A stretch of DNA of 64,000 bases, from the IMG/VR virus record IMGVR_UViG_3300013126_000010, positions 1-64,000 of that record; one strand, given 5' to 3'. The position numbers and the translations under genes were made by a program. The notes below the pieces were generated by a model that was not told where the DNA came from, made no database searches, and saw nothing but the letters and a program-made list of their open reading frames with translations. Within the stretch, counting starts at the first letter, position 1. Every line of letters begins with the position of its first letter. Below, in pieces: positions 53,495 to 63,624 of the stretch. This DNA is from a virus.

Positions 53495-54997
53495 ATGACA
53501 CGAATTTGGGATTTAGAAGCAGTCGCAGATGATGAGATTCCGTCATCTGCTGCTGTATCAATTATAAGTGATGGTACTCTTACCAAAAAAATATCAGTAG
53601 CTAATATGAAACGCATATTAGTACCGACTGCATCGTCTACCGAGTTAGGAAAGATTAGGGTTGGTCCTGGATTAGAAATAGATGCCAATGGTACTTTATC
53701 TGTTATTCAGGTTGGTGGATATTCATTACCTATGGCAACATCCACCCATCTTGGTGGTATAAAAGTTGGAGCGAATTTAACAATAGACTCAAATGGTGTA
53801 TTAGATACTTTATATCCATTAACACTTGCATCAACTAATTCATATGGTGTAATTAAAGTTGGTAATAACATAAATGTTGATATTGATGGTGTTATTTCAG
53901 TTACATGGCCTGATTTTTCAATTTATCCAGACACTGGTATAAAAATAGGTTCCAGTACTGATATTAAAATTAGAGTTGATGCTGGAACAAAACCAGTAAT
54001 TGAATCATTGGTGAATGGTAAACTTAATATTGCCATCAATGATTCAAGTGATAATGTAGAGATTGGTTTCATAAATAGTTTGTTATCATCTTCTATTGGT
54101 GGTGATAATTTACCAGCATTTGTACCAGACCAATCAGGAAAATTAGTTAATCTAGGAACAAGTATATTAAAATGGAATTCAGTTCATGCTACCAGTCTAT
54201 ACGGTAATTTGGTAGGCAACGCATCACAAGCTGATTCGTTACTGGTTGGCACTAATTATAGAAATGCAAGTGTTACTGCGGTTCCTGATACCATTGTTGC
54301 AAGAGATAGTAATGCTGATGTATTTGCAACAACATTTCACGGTGATGTAGATGGTAACTCGTCAAGTTCTGATTCACTTAAAGTTGGTACGTTATATCAG
54401 GTTGCCGACATATCTTCTACACCTGATACCATAGTGTCACGTGATTTTGATGGTAACATTAATGCCAATAGATTAAATGGTATTGCAACAGATGCTGATA
54501 ATTTATTATTTAATGGTGTTTATAGGTCAGCAGCGGTTGATGCAACCAATAATACTGTTGCGGTCAGAGATAATAACGGTGATTTACATGCAACATACTT
54601 TCATGGAATAGCAGTACAGGCACAGTTTGCTGATTTAGCCGAAAAATATCAATCAGACAATAATTATGATATTGGAACAGTGGTTGTATTTGGTGGTGAT
54701 GAAGAGATAACAGTTACTAATAAAAAAGGTGATCATCGAGTTGCTGGAGTTATCTCCGGTGAACCAGCATATTTAATGAATGTTGACTCAACCGGACAAG
54801 CAGTTGCATTGCGTGGTAAAGTCCCGGTGAAAGTTTTAGGAAAAGTCTCCAAAGGAGATTTATTAATCACTAGTGCAATACCAGGATATGCAATGAGTGT
54901 TGGTGGGGATATGTCATTTGGACATGCTATTTTTGCAAAAAGCATTGCAAATAAAACAGATTATGATAATGGTATGGTTATAGCCGTAATTTTATAA
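53495..54997 (+). CDS. Tail fibre-like protein with intramolecular C-terminal domain
   Basis: A 500-residue beta-rich protein. The N-terminal 140 residues are three repeats of the type STHLGGIKVGANLTIDSNGV (also SSTELGKIRVGPGLEIDANG and SYGVIKVGNNINVDIDG), typical of fibre shafts. The middle has three DTIVARDSNADVFATTFHGD-like repeats. The last 110 residues (ADLAEKYQSDNNYDIGTVVV, then GVISGEPAYLMN and KVPVKVLGKVSKGDLLITS) recur in the gene at 58213 and look like a trimer-forming cap. It starts 5 bases after the giant gene. Exact attachment, baseplate or fibre, is unknown. Confidence 0.65.
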   Translation: MTRIWDLEAVADDEIPSSAAVSIISDGTLTKKISVANMKRILVPTASSTELGKIRVGPGLEIDANGTLSVIQVGGYSLPMATSTHLGGIKVGANLTIDSNGVLDTLYPLTLASTNSYGVIKVGNNINVDIDGVISVTWPDFSIYPDTGIKIGSSTDIKIRVDAGTKPVIESLVNGKLNIAINDSSDNVEIGFINSLLSSSIGGDNLPAFVPDQSGKLVNLGTSILKWNSVHATSLYGNLVGNASQADSLLVGTNYRNASVTAVPDTIVARDSNADVFATTFHGDVDGNSSSSDSLKVGTLYQVADISSTPDTIVSRDFDGNINANRLNGIATDADNLLFNGVYRSAAVDATNNTVAVRDNNGDLHATYFHGIAVQAQFADLAEKYQSDNNYDIGTVVVFGGDEEITVTNKKGDHRVAGVISGEPAYLMNVDSTGQAVALRGKVPVKVLGKVSKGDLLITSAIPGYAMSVGGDMSFGHAIFAKSIANKTDYDNGMVIAVIL

Positions 54998-55007
54998 GGG
55001 TAATTTC

Positions 55008-55613
55008 ATGGAATTTAAAGATTTATCAGGGTTGTCAGTGGAAGGACATATTAAAATATATGATCCAATCACATTAGAAGTATATGAAGACAAACGTAAC
55101 GCGATTCATTATGAATCATTTAGTATTGCATTAGCAGAATGCATAGGAAATACTGGGCAGGGATGGATATATCAAATGGCATTCGGTAATGGTGGAACAT
55201 ATGTAGATCCTACCGGGATTATTACATATTTAACACCAAACTCTACTGGTACAAATGCTGGATTATATAACCAAACATATTCAAAAATAGTAGATGACAG
55301 ATCTGTTTTAAATATAGATCCTATAAGAAATAAAGTTGAAACTAGACATGTCACCGGTAAAAATTATACTGACGTGTTTATTTCATGTTTGTTAGATTTT
55401 GGTGAACCAAATGGGCAACTTGCATTCGACAATACATCAAATAATAATTCAGATTTTGTATTTGATGAGTTGGGATTAATATCATATAACCCTAACGGCA
55501 ATGGAAGACTATTAACACATGTTATATTCCATCCAGTTCAAAAAGCATTGAACAGAGCAATTCAGGTGGATTACACTATTCGTGTACAATCTCTGTCAGG
55601 AGAAATAGTATAA
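55008..55613 (+). CDS. Conserved tail structural protein
   Basis: A 201-residue protein with IKIYDPITLEVYEDKRNAIH, then ALAECIGNTGQGWIYQMAFG, NGGTYVDPTGIITYLTPNST and the ending IQVDYTIRVQSLSG. Very similar proteins appear near the fibre genes of environmental T4-like phages; the T4 counterpart is unclear, and it does not resemble T4 gp8. It lies in a tightly packed fibre operon and ends one base into the next gene, whose ribosome site (GGAGAAAT) is in its last codons. Confidence 0.6.
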   Translation: MEFKDLSGLSVEGHIKIYDPITLEVYEDKRNAIHYESFSIALAECIGNTGQGWIYQMAFGNGGTYVDPTGIITYLTPNSTGTNAGLYNQTYSKIVDDRSVLNIDPIRNKVETRHVTGKNYTDVFISCLLDFGEPNGQLAFDNTSNNNSDFVFDELGLISYNPNGNGRLLTHVIFHPVQKALNRAIQVDYTIRVQSLSGEIV

Positions 55614-57238
55614 TGGCATATAATGTAAAACATTCAGACTCGGCAAACTATGGTGGATTGATAGTAGAAGATAAAACTATTAATGATGACACTAGTTTGT
55701 CATTAGTTGGTAGATATTATCCTGGATATTCCAAACCAATTTCAGAAAATTTTTTACACTTGTTAGAGAATTTTGCAAGTAATATTGCACCATTAAATCC
55801 TATTCGTGGGCAATTATGGTATGATACTGATTCTACTAGTGCAAGCCCAACACCAAAATTAATGATGTGGGATGGTGGTAAATGGGTCCCATCTGGTTCC
55901 ATAAATAGAGCATTTGATAGACCAACATCACCATCTTCTGGTGATTTATGGGTTAATCCAACAACCCATACCTTAGAAATGTATATTGGTAATAACATAT
56001 GGACTACATTTTTGACGGATATCACTGGTGGAACCGGAATAAAAATCATAACAGTGAATGATGGTTCTGCTGATCATGAATTATTAGTAGCTTATATTAA
56101 TGATATTGCAGTTGCAATTTTTAATGCAGATGATGAGTTTACACCAACCAACTGGAACAATATAGAATCATTTGTCGATATGCCTATCAAAAAAGGCATA
56201 AACATCCCTGATACATATCAATATAATGGCATTGCTGAACAAGCGGTTGCTCTTAAATATGGTACTAGTACAAAAACAATAAATGATTTGTTTATAAAAA
56301 ATGAACCAAATACTACATCAGGTACTATTACGGTAAATTCAGATAGTGGTATTACTGTAAATGATACAAACATATCTAAAACTATAAAAATTAAGATTGA
56401 TGATAGTTTAAATTATAATATTTTATCATCATCTTCTGATTTGTTGATATCATCAAATGATGCATCATCGTCTATAACAACGGTTTCATTATTGGCAAAT
56501 AGTGTTGATATCAATAAACCGGTTAATATAAATGGTTTACTAACTCCAACTTCTATTACAACTGGTGATATTAGTAGCACTACCGGTATTACATCAGCTG
56601 CATTCGTTGATGTTGGTTCTACAGTGTTTACCTCGGCTACTGGTATATTCCCAAAAACAACTGCTACGGCAATCGATTTAGGTGATCCAGCACGTAATTG
56701 GACAAACATTTATACTAAATCATTGTATGCTAATACGGTTGGTACACAGAATGTCACCGTGTACTATGGAAGTTTACATAATACGGTAACTTATAATAAC
56801 AATGAAATATTAAGTTCAGGGACTACCTTTACATTATCAACAGATTTAACTGGCACTTCAAGTGGAACTGGATCTAATATAACAATAGCTGCAATTTTAT
56901 CAGGCAATGTTATTTCAAATAAACCAGCAATCACTGCTATTGAAGCAACAGATAAAATGTTAGTTGAGTCAAGTGGATCATTGAAGTCAGTGACATTTGA
57001 AAATGTTATCAAATCTGCCAGCATAGTCGGTGAAGTGGTTGCATATGCTGGCAATACTGTCCCAGATAAATTTAAAGAATGTAATGGACTAGAACTTAGT
57101 AAAACAGCTTATCCAGAATTGTTTGCAGTCATTGGGACAACTTTTGGTGTACCATCAATATCTACTAATTTTAAGTTACCTAATATAACACAATTAACAA
57201 CTAATGTTAAGTATTACATTTATGCAGGGAAAAATTAA
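55613..57238 (+). CDS. Short tail fibre-like protein with collar domain
   Basis: This is the first of three tandem paralogues that share an N-terminal anchor: an LSLVGRYYPGYSKPISENFL strand, HLLENFASNIAPLNPIRGQL, WYDT, and a second WV-P-T-H module. The central part is a beta-helical shaft. The last 65 residues (VVAYAGNTVPDKFKECNGLE, LSKTAYPELFAVIGTTFGVP, NFKLPNI) form a phage tail collar domain, which suggests a gp12-like receptor-binding fibre. The stop overlaps the next start (TAATG). Confidence 0.7.
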   Translation: MAYNVKHSDSANYGGLIVEDKTINDDTSLSLVGRYYPGYSKPISENFLHLLENFASNIAPLNPIRGQLWYDTDSTSASPTPKLMMWDGGKWVPSGSINRAFDRPTSPSSGDLWVNPTTHTLEMYIGNNIWTTFLTDITGGTGIKIITVNDGSADHELLVAYINDIAVAIFNADDEFTPTNWNNIESFVDMPIKKGINIPDTYQYNGIAEQAVALKYGTSTKTINDLFIKNEPNTTSGTITVNSDSGITVNDTNISKTIKIKIDDSLNYNILSSSSDLLISSNDASSSITTVSLLANSVDINKPVNINGLLTPTSITTGDISSTTGITSAAFVDVGSTVFTSATGIFPKTTATAIDLGDPARNWTNIYTKSLYANTVGTQNVTVYYGSLHNTVTYNNNEILSSGTTFTLSTDLTGTSSGTGSNITIAAILSGNVISNKPAITAIEATDKMLVESSGSLKSVTFENVIKSASIVGEVVAYAGNTVPDKFKECNGLELSKTAYPELFAVIGTTFGVPSISTNFKLPNITQLTTNVKYYIYAGKN

Positions 57239-58188
57239 TGACTTATAGAATTAATAAATTTGATGGAACAGTATTAACCGATGTTGTTGACGGTACAATA
57301 GATCAGATTTCAACTGATTTGACTCTTGTTGGAAGCGATGTTTCTGGTTATGGTGAAATACTAAATGAAAATTTTATTCATCTATTGGAAAATTTCGCAA
57401 GCACAAAAGTACCACCAAATCCAATCGCTGGACAAATATGGTATGATTTAGCTGAATCTGTTTTAAAAGTATATAATGGAACTGAATTTATAAAAATATC
57501 TGGAACACTATTTGAGTCTGATAGCCCAACTGTTTATACAAATCCAGGAGATTTATGGATTAAATCAGATAAAGGACAATTATACTTCAATGATGGGGCA
57601 GGTATTAAATTGGCTGGACCAATATATGACAAAACTCAGGGGATGTCTGGCTTTCAAGTTGTAACTGTTGACAGTTATACAGTAGTATGTTTATGGATAT
57701 CGAACGTGTTGGTCGGTATATTAAGCAATGTTGAGTTTACACCAACTACTCCCATCTTTACTTATTCTGGTATTGTAAATGCAGGTATTACATTATTATA
57801 CCCTAATATTAGTAATACTACTGCAAACTTAACATTGAATGCAATAAATTTATATGAAGGTCAGCAACCAACTACGAATGTTACAATTTATAGTCACAAC
57901 AATAATTTTAAAGTTAGTGCACCAAGTGGTAATATAGATGCAGATGGTGCCAGAGTAATGAATGTAGGAGTACCTACTGAATTACATGATACAGTAACAG
58001 TTGAGTATAGTAAAATATATTATGCTACCACTCAGACAGTTGATTCTAATATTATATCAGAATTAGAAATTTTGGCACCACATGCGGAATACATTGCTGG
58101 AGTGCAAGCTCATGTATTATGTACGGCTATTCCAGAACGAAGAAAATATATAATTTCTAGCACTGGCTGGACTGGTCCAATTGTATAA
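57238..58188 (+). CDS. Tail fibre-like protein, second paralogue
   Basis: The N-terminus MTYRINKFDGTVLTDVVDGT, then LTLVGSDVSGYGEILNENFI and HLLENFASTKVPPNPIAGQI, is the anchor shared with the genes on both sides. At 316 residues it lacks both the collar domain and the ADLAEKY cap and ends in a short beta tail (AIPERRKYIISSTGWTGPIV). It may be a connector or a fibre that lost its tip. The next gene's late promoter overlaps its stop codon. Confidence 0.65.
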   Translation: MTYRINKFDGTVLTDVVDGTIDQISTDLTLVGSDVSGYGEILNENFIHLLENFASTKVPPNPIAGQIWYDLAESVLKVYNGTEFIKISGTLFESDSPTVYTNPGDLWIKSDKGQLYFNDGAGIKLAGPIYDKTQGMSGFQVVTVDSYTVVCLWISNVLVGILSNVEFTPTTPIFTYSGIVNAGITLLYPNISNTTANLTLNAINLYEGQQPTTNVTIYSHNNNFKVSAPSGNIDADGARVMNVGVPTELHDTVTVEYSKIYYATTQTVDSNIISELEILAPHAEYIAGVQAHVLCTAIPERRKYIISSTGWTGPIV

Positions 58189-58191
58189 ATA
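58184..58191 (+). promoter_or_regulatory. Late promoter within the fibre operon
   Basis: A perfect TATAAATA followed by CATTAAT overlaps the preceding stop codon and begins 29 bases before the next start. It allows separate expression of the distal fibre genes. Confidence 0.7.
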
Positions 58192-58212
58192 CATTAATTA
58201 AAGGAATAAAAG

Positions 58213-59700
58213 ATGCCATACAGTATTAATAAATTTGATGGTACCACGGTAACAGTAGTAGAAGATGGTACATTAAATTCAACATTAGATATTAAATTAT
58301 TTGGTAGAGATTATCCAGGATATGGTGAAATTCAAAATGAAAATTTTGTATTCATGCTGGAAAATTTTGCTGGAACCACTCCACCACCACGTCCATTAAA
58401 CGGGCAGATATGGTACGATACATCAGCCAAGAGAATCAAATATTATGAGCAGGTAAGCCAAACCTGGAGGTCGTCAGGGGGCACCGAGGTTTCTGCTACA
58501 CCACCAGTCGGGTTGGCACTAGGTGACCTGTGGTGGGACTCTACTGAGCTTAAATTATATGTTAAAGGTGCATATGGGTTTACCTTAATTGGTCCACAAA
58601 GTGTTTATAATTTTGGACAAACACAATTGAAATCTCGTGGTGTTATCGACGAGTTCAACACAACTCATGCAGTCATTGAAACATGGACAGATGGTCAGAT
58701 TGTTAATGTTATCGCAAGTGATGCTTTCACATTACATTCATCAATAATTACTGAATATTCTGGAAGATTGACTTATATCAAAAAAGGATTGAATTTAGCA
58801 TTCACTGATGATAATGGAGTATCAACTGTATCAGATACAAGATATTGGGGGACAAGCAGTGATGCCGATAGACTTGGTGGACATTTGGCTAGTGATTATT
58901 TATTAGCATCTGGTGCACATTTTCAAGATGCAGGGTATTTTCTTGGCAATGACAATGATTTACACGTATACATGTCTGGAACAAATGCAGACATTTCGAC
59001 GCATTATCCAATAATTGAAAATACAGTATCAAATAAAATTGGATTCACTGTTCGTGATAATGCAACTGCAGTTACTCCATTATTAATCAATGGTTCAGAA
59101 GTTATCCCAGGAATCACTAATTCTGTAAACTTAGGATCATCGACTTATACATTTAACACGGTCTATGCAAATAACGTAATTGGAACTGCATCTGCAGCTG
59201 ATTCATTAAAAGTTTTAACATCTACTACATCAATCTATTCAGTTGCTACCACTGGTCCTACTATAAATTCAATAGCAGCTAGAGATTCCGATGGTAATCT
59301 ATCTGCTAATATATTTAATGGTGTCGCAACATCTGCTAGATTTGCAGACTTGGCAGAAAAATATATTCCTGATGCAGACTATGAAGTTGGTACCGTTGTT
59401 GTAATTGGTGGCGAAAAAGAGATCACTGCATCCAATTGGGTAGGACAACGTGCGATTGGTGTAATTTCTGGTAATCCTGCTTTTATGATGAATAGTGAAT
59501 TAGAAGATGGTGTTTATGTTGCTCTTAAAGGTAGAGTACCAGTGCGAGTTCATGGTCCGATAGGAAAAGGTGATCGGTTGATGGCATCTACTATTGGCGC
59601 AGCATCGAGATGCAATGAATTTTATGAAAATACATTTGCTATAGCATTAGAAAGTTCTGATGTAAGTGGTATTGTAACAATAGAAGCAGTGATATTATAA
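58213..59700 (+). CDS. Tail fibre-like protein, third paralogue, with ADLAEKY cap
   Basis: A 495-residue protein. It has the shared anchor (MPYSINKFDGTTVTVVEDGT, RDYPGYGEIQNENFVFMLEN) followed by two WYD/WWDS modules. The shaft contains a DRLGGHLASDYLLASGAHFQ repeat as in side-fibre proteins. The C-terminal domain (ADLAEKYIPDADYEVGTVVV, AIGVISGNPAFMMN, RVPVRVHGPIGKGDRLMAST) is homologous to that of the 53495 gene. It thus combines the front of its neighbours with the tip of a more distant gene. A strong AAGGAATAAAAG site and a late promoter precede it. Confidence 0.7.
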   Translation: MPYSINKFDGTTVTVVEDGTLNSTLDIKLFGRDYPGYGEIQNENFVFMLENFAGTTPPPRPLNGQIWYDTSAKRIKYYEQVSQTWRSSGGTEVSATPPVGLALGDLWWDSTELKLYVKGAYGFTLIGPQSVYNFGQTQLKSRGVIDEFNTTHAVIETWTDGQIVNVIASDAFTLHSSIITEYSGRLTYIKKGLNLAFTDDNGVSTVSDTRYWGTSSDADRLGGHLASDYLLASGAHFQDAGYFLGNDNDLHVYMSGTNADISTHYPIIENTVSNKIGFTVRDNATAVTPLLINGSEVIPGITNSVNLGSSTYTFNTVYANNVIGTASAADSLKVLTSTTSIYSVATTGPTINSIAARDSDGNLSANIFNGVATSARFADLAEKYIPDADYEVGTVVVIGGEKEITASNWVGQRAIGVISGNPAFMMNSELEDGVYVALKGRVPVRVHGPIGKGDRLMASTIGAASRCNEFYENTFAIALESSDVSGIVTIEAVIL

Positions 59701-59710
59701 GGATAAATGA

Positions 59711-62278
59711 ATGGCATCTGGTCAAGGTCAAATAGTTCAAACCACAGATTTTAATACCTTTAGGCAGGATTTTTACAATGTTTTTGGTACCGGATCAAAT
59801 AATTCTGGATATGGTCAACCGGTGACTGCAATAAGTGGTGCGATTGGTGGATTAATATCATCGACAGTGTGGTCATCATTGCGGTTAGACATGATTAAAG
59901 CAAGGCAGCATCAAACTGGACTGACAATAGGTGCATTGGGATTACAAGATGGAAATAATTTGGTCCCCATTACACAATCAACTATTATCACAGATGACAT
60001 AAGAGCACAGTATAGTAATTTTTCAAATCTAGTAGTATCCAACAAAGATCAAGTACATGTAGGTCAGTTAACCAGAACATCTCTTTTGTCTGCATCAAGA
60101 ACAACTGCATGGAATTTAATACTTAATCAAACAATTACATTTTCTGCGCCAGCAACTGGGGACGGTACTAGAAATAATTTTAGATATTTTTTTAATACTG
60201 GTGGTAAATTATCGTTTGATTTTTCAAGAACTGGTGGCACATCTTCTGCTAAAAATACTTTTTGGTCCAATTTATTAACATCTATTGGAACATTATCATT
60301 TGGTAGCAATGGTTTTGAACGTGGAGCACCAAGCTTTGGAACTATTGGGGCTGGTGGTACTATTTCATCAATTAGTTTTTATGATTTATCATTGAACAAC
60401 ACACAATTATTTTCAATCACTGGTTCTGGTGCAGATACTGGATCGTATTTTAAAATATATGGAAGATATCAATCTGATAAATTAATTATTACGTTAGTAT
60501 GGAACGAGCCTAGTACAGCAACCACTGTTACCGGATCATTGAATTCAGTTGTGTCTATGCACACGGCATCTGGGGTTAATGTATCAGTATTACCGTTGAC
60601 TGCTGCTGATAGTGGAATATTAGGTGGAGTTGCAACACCACCTGCAGCAGTACTAACAACATCAAGTATACCTGCATCAATCAATGAAGGTGACAGCTTG
60701 AGTATTACTATTAGTTATAATGATTCTACCACCTCATCTATAAACTGGTTGTTAGTTGGTAGCGGAACAAAGCCAGCAGATTCTTCTGATATGACATCAG
60801 TAGTAAATTCCGGGACACTGACTCTTGATTCTTCTAAAAAAACAATACTAACATTACAACCATATAACGACATGATAACAGAGGGTGTTGAGAAATTTTA
60901 CATTAAATTCACTAATCCTGCCGGAGATGTATTAGGGAATACATCTGTTATAACGATCAATGATACTTCACCATATTTAATTACCACTGATAAAACAGAT
61001 TATAGAAATAATGATGTTATAAATTATACAATATCAACATCTGATAGAGGAATTGGGAATACAGTATATATTGGGGTTACTGGTGACGGAGTAGTGAATG
61101 GTATTGTTCCAACAACTGATATTACTGGATATATACCATCACCATTAGATTCTAAAACATTTACTACTACATCAGTGACTGGTTCATTCACTATTTCTCC
61201 TAACGCAGTAATGGATGGATGGTCAGTACCAGGAACATCGTTAACATATAAAGTTGGTTATATTTATATCACCGATGTTAGTGTTTCTGGTACAGTATTA
61301 ACAAAATCACCCGAATTTAATATAATCTCACCAGCAGCATCACCCGTTGTTGTTAATGCAACTCTATCTGAAAATTTAACTACGATGGTTACTGCTGTTA
61401 ATTTTTCTGGTAGTACCGTGAATACCAACAATGGTGTGGTATTATATGCAGTAATTACTGGTAAAGTAACTGAGAGTATTACTGGTTCGTTGACTCAACC
61501 AGTCACTGTAAATAATAATATGATATCTGGTCATTACGATGTTAATATAACAGCAATTGATAAACCGGGTGTAATTAGTATCAGGATAGTTCCTGATAAT
61601 CCAGCAACTGAAGTAGGCAGAACTGAATTATTCACTGTTAAAGGACATGGCACTGTTCTGTATAATAATACTGGAACATTTTCATTTGTTTCTCAGAGCA
61701 CGAGTGTTGAATTAACCTATCCGAATGAGATTGGCGAGTTGATAACTAAAACAGTACCAGTAGTATTTGGAAAATCATATAATGTTGGGATTGGGGATTT
61801 TGGTGTCCCTTCTAAATTCGATAATACGTTATTACAGAATACCGGGGTTGATAAATTAATATTCTCATATTACGGTAAAATTGATAGAACTGATTATTTT
61901 ACATTTAATATTCATAGCGTCACTGGTCAGTCATTTACCTCTACATCAGGTAAACAAGATGATCATGTGTTGGCTGCTAGTAATGTTGGCTTAACATTAC
62001 TAGAAGATAGAGAAAAGTCATCTGGGGATCTTAAATCCACAATTTCAATATACCCGTTTAAATCAGAAGTGATGCAATATACTCCTGCTGTTTCAGTATA
62101 TTTGTCTGAGTTTAAGGGAAGAGATGGAAAATCTAGATTTCATTTTTCAGTTAAGCCTGCTTCCTCAAATAATTATCAATTATCATGCTCTGCAGATGAT
62201 GACCCAAGTAGCGGCAATGATAATTATAGGTATAGTGTATCAGTGAAAATGGTGCAATTTATTAAAATTAGTTGGTAA
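59711..62278 (+). CDS. Probable adhesin/tail protein with Calx-beta and Ig-like repeats
   Basis: An 855-residue protein. The first 120 residues (TTDFNTFRQDFYNVFGTGSN, SGYGQPVTAISGAIGGLISS, then KARQHQTGLTIGALGLQDGN) look like a conserved virion anchor. The centre is a jelly-roll-like segment. Residues 310-420 match a Calx-beta-type repeat (SIPASINEGDSLSITISYND, EGVEKFYIKFTNPAGDVLGN). Further Ig-like strands follow, then a C-terminal tip. Such repeats are common in surface adhesins, so host contact is likely. It ends the rightward operon with a terminator. Confidence 0.6.
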   Translation: MASGQGQIVQTTDFNTFRQDFYNVFGTGSNNSGYGQPVTAISGAIGGLISSTVWSSLRLDMIKARQHQTGLTIGALGLQDGNNLVPITQSTIITDDIRAQYSNFSNLVVSNKDQVHVGQLTRTSLLSASRTTAWNLILNQTITFSAPATGDGTRNNFRYFFNTGGKLSFDFSRTGGTSSAKNTFWSNLLTSIGTLSFGSNGFERGAPSFGTIGAGGTISSISFYDLSLNNTQLFSITGSGADTGSYFKIYGRYQSDKLIITLVWNEPSTATTVTGSLNSVVSMHTASGVNVSVLPLTAADSGILGGVATPPAAVLTTSSIPASINEGDSLSITISYNDSTTSSINWLLVGSGTKPADSSDMTSVVNSGTLTLDSSKKTILTLQPYNDMITEGVEKFYIKFTNPAGDVLGNTSVITINDTSPYLITTDKTDYRNNDVINYTISTSDRGIGNTVYIGVTGDGVVNGIVPTTDITGYIPSPLDSKTFTTTSVTGSFTISPNAVMDGWSVPGTSLTYKVGYIYITDVSVSGTVLTKSPEFNIISPAASPVVVNATLSENLTTMVTAVNFSGSTVNTNNGVVLYAVITGKVTESITGSLTQPVTVNNNMISGHYDVNITAIDKPGVISIRIVPDNPATEVGRTELFTVKGHGTVLYNNTGTFSFVSQSTSVELTYPNEIGELITKTVPVVFGKSYNVGIGDFGVPSKFDNTLLQNTGVDKLIFSYYGKIDRTDYFTFNIHSVTGQSFTSTSGKQDDHVLAASNVGLTLLEDREKSSGDLKSTISIYPFKSEVMQYTPAVSVYLSEFKGRDGKSRFHFSVKPASSNNYQLSCSADDDPSSGNDNYRYSVSVKMVQFIKISW

Positions 62279-62301
62279 AAAAGGGGCTGTACGCCCCTTT
62301 T
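62279..62301. terminator. Bidirectional terminator between adhesin and thymidylate synthase
   Basis: AAAAGGGGC pairs perfectly with GCCCCTTTT around a 5-base loop, with T-runs on both strands. It starts at the adhesin stop codon and ends one base before the thymidylate synthase stop. Confidence 0.9.
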
Positions 62302-62302
62302 G

Positions 62303-63148
62303 TTATACAGCCATTGGTGCTTTAATAAATGGATGGTGTTGATAATTAATTAATTTAATATCGTCCATTGTAAAGTCAAATATATTTTTTATATCAGGGT
62401 TTAACCACAACGTTGGTAGCTCATATGGATCTCTTGATAATTGGGTAATACAATGTGACATATGATTATTGTATATATGCAAATCACCGAATGTATGAAT
62501 AAATTCACCAACTTGTAAATCACATACTTGTGCAATCATATGTGTCAATAATGCATATGATGCGATATTGTATGTAACACCAAGAAATAAATCAGCACTG
62601 CGTTGATATAATTGACATGATAATTTGCCATCTCCTACATAGAATTGAAATAATGCATGACATGGATTCAATGACATTTGATCCACTTCTCCTGGATTAT
62701 AGTTAACAACAATATGTCTTCTACTATCAGGATCTTTTTTAATACCATCCACTAATTCTTGTAGTTGATCTAATGTTGTACCATCTGGTCTAATCCATGA
62801 ACGCATCTGTGCACCATAAATTCTACCACAATCCCCATCAAATGTTGCTTTGCTAACCCAATTGGGGGCATAGGCATTGTTAGTCCATATAGTCGTGTAA
62901 CTTAGATCACGAGAACCATGTAAAATTTCACATAATTCTCGTTCATCGACTGATCCACGTAAAAACCATAACAATTCTGATTTTACATTGTCAAATAATA
63001 ATTTTTTGGTAGTAACTGCTGGAAATCCATCTGATAAATTAAATCTACATTGATACCCGAACACACTGCGTGTTCCAGTATTAGTTCTATCAGATTTATC
63101 TAACCCATTATTCATCACATGGGTTATCATATTTAAATATTGGTGCAT
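62303..63148 (-). CDS. td: Thymidylate synthase (ThyA type, T4 td-like)
   Basis: This enzyme makes dTMP from dUMP with methylene-tetrahydrofolate for phage DNA synthesis. The catalytic Cys is residue 163 in NPCHALFQFYV. The folate/dUMP-binding regions DKSDRTNTGTRSVFGYQCRF, LLWFLRGS and YQRSADLFLGVTYNIASYAL, plus the terminal FGDLHIYNNH, are all present. Its 281 residues match T4 td (286). There is no intron. The start lies inside the end of the DHFR gene (16-base overlap), so the two folate-linked enzymes are made together. Confidence 0.96.
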   Translation of the reverse strand: MHQYLNMITHVMNNGLDKSDRTNTGTRSVFGYQCRFNLSDGFPAVTTKKLLFDNVKSELLWFLRGSVDERELCEILHGSRDLSYTTIWTNNAYAPNWVSKATFDGDCGRIYGAQMRSWIRPDGTTLDQLQELVDGIKKDPDSRRHIVVNYNPGEVDQMSLNPCHALFQFYVGDGKLSCQLYQRSADLFLGVTYNIASYALLTHMIAQVCDLQVGEFIHTFGDLHIYNNHMSHCITQLSRDPYELPTLWLNPDIKNIFDFTMDDIKLINYQHHPFIKAPMAV

Positions 63149-63624
63149 CGTTTATACTCCTCTATTACACATGTTTCCATATCATGAGATTGTTGTAATT
63201 CAAATTCTTCTAAGAACTCAGATAGATTGATGAAGGTATCATTAACATACTCACCTGGAATTCTGGTTAGATATATACAATCTATGACCGGTAATGCTTG
63301 CATTAATATATTTGGACCACCAATAACATAAATTTGCTCATGATTATGATAGTTTTGTAAATGGAGTAATAGATCACAAACATCCCCATGTGCTTGGAGA
63401 ATATCTTCATTATCTACAAATTTATTTGTAATTAATACATTTGTTCTATTTGGTAATGGGACTGGCATATCGGTACACTCCCATGTTTTTTTACCCATCA
63501 CTACAGTATTATTCTGTGTTTTGTTTTTAAACCACATTAAATCTTGTTTATTTCGTGGCCATGGCATACTACCTTGAAAACCCATTCCACCAGTTTCATC
63601 GACTGCGAATATAGCATAAATCAT
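63133..63624 (-). CDS. frd: Dihydrofolate reductase
   Basis: This enzyme regenerates tetrahydrofolate used up by thymidylate synthase. Motifs in order: FAVDETGGMGFQGSMPWPRN with the catalytic acidic region, then TVVMGKKTWECTDMPVPLPN, NVLITN and the NADPH-binding IYVIGGPNILMQAL. Length of 163 fits DHFR. The frd-td order is the T4 order. The start overlaps the upstream gene by 4 bases (ATGA). Confidence 0.94.
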   Translation of the reverse strand: MIYAIFAVDETGGMGFQGSMPWPRNKQDLMWFKNKTQNNTVVMGKKTWECTDMPVPLPNRTNVLITNKFVDNEDILQAHGDVCDLLLHLQNYHNHEQIYVIGGPNILMQALPVIDCIYLTRIPGEYVNDTFINLSEFLEEFELQQSHDMETCVIEEYKRCTNI

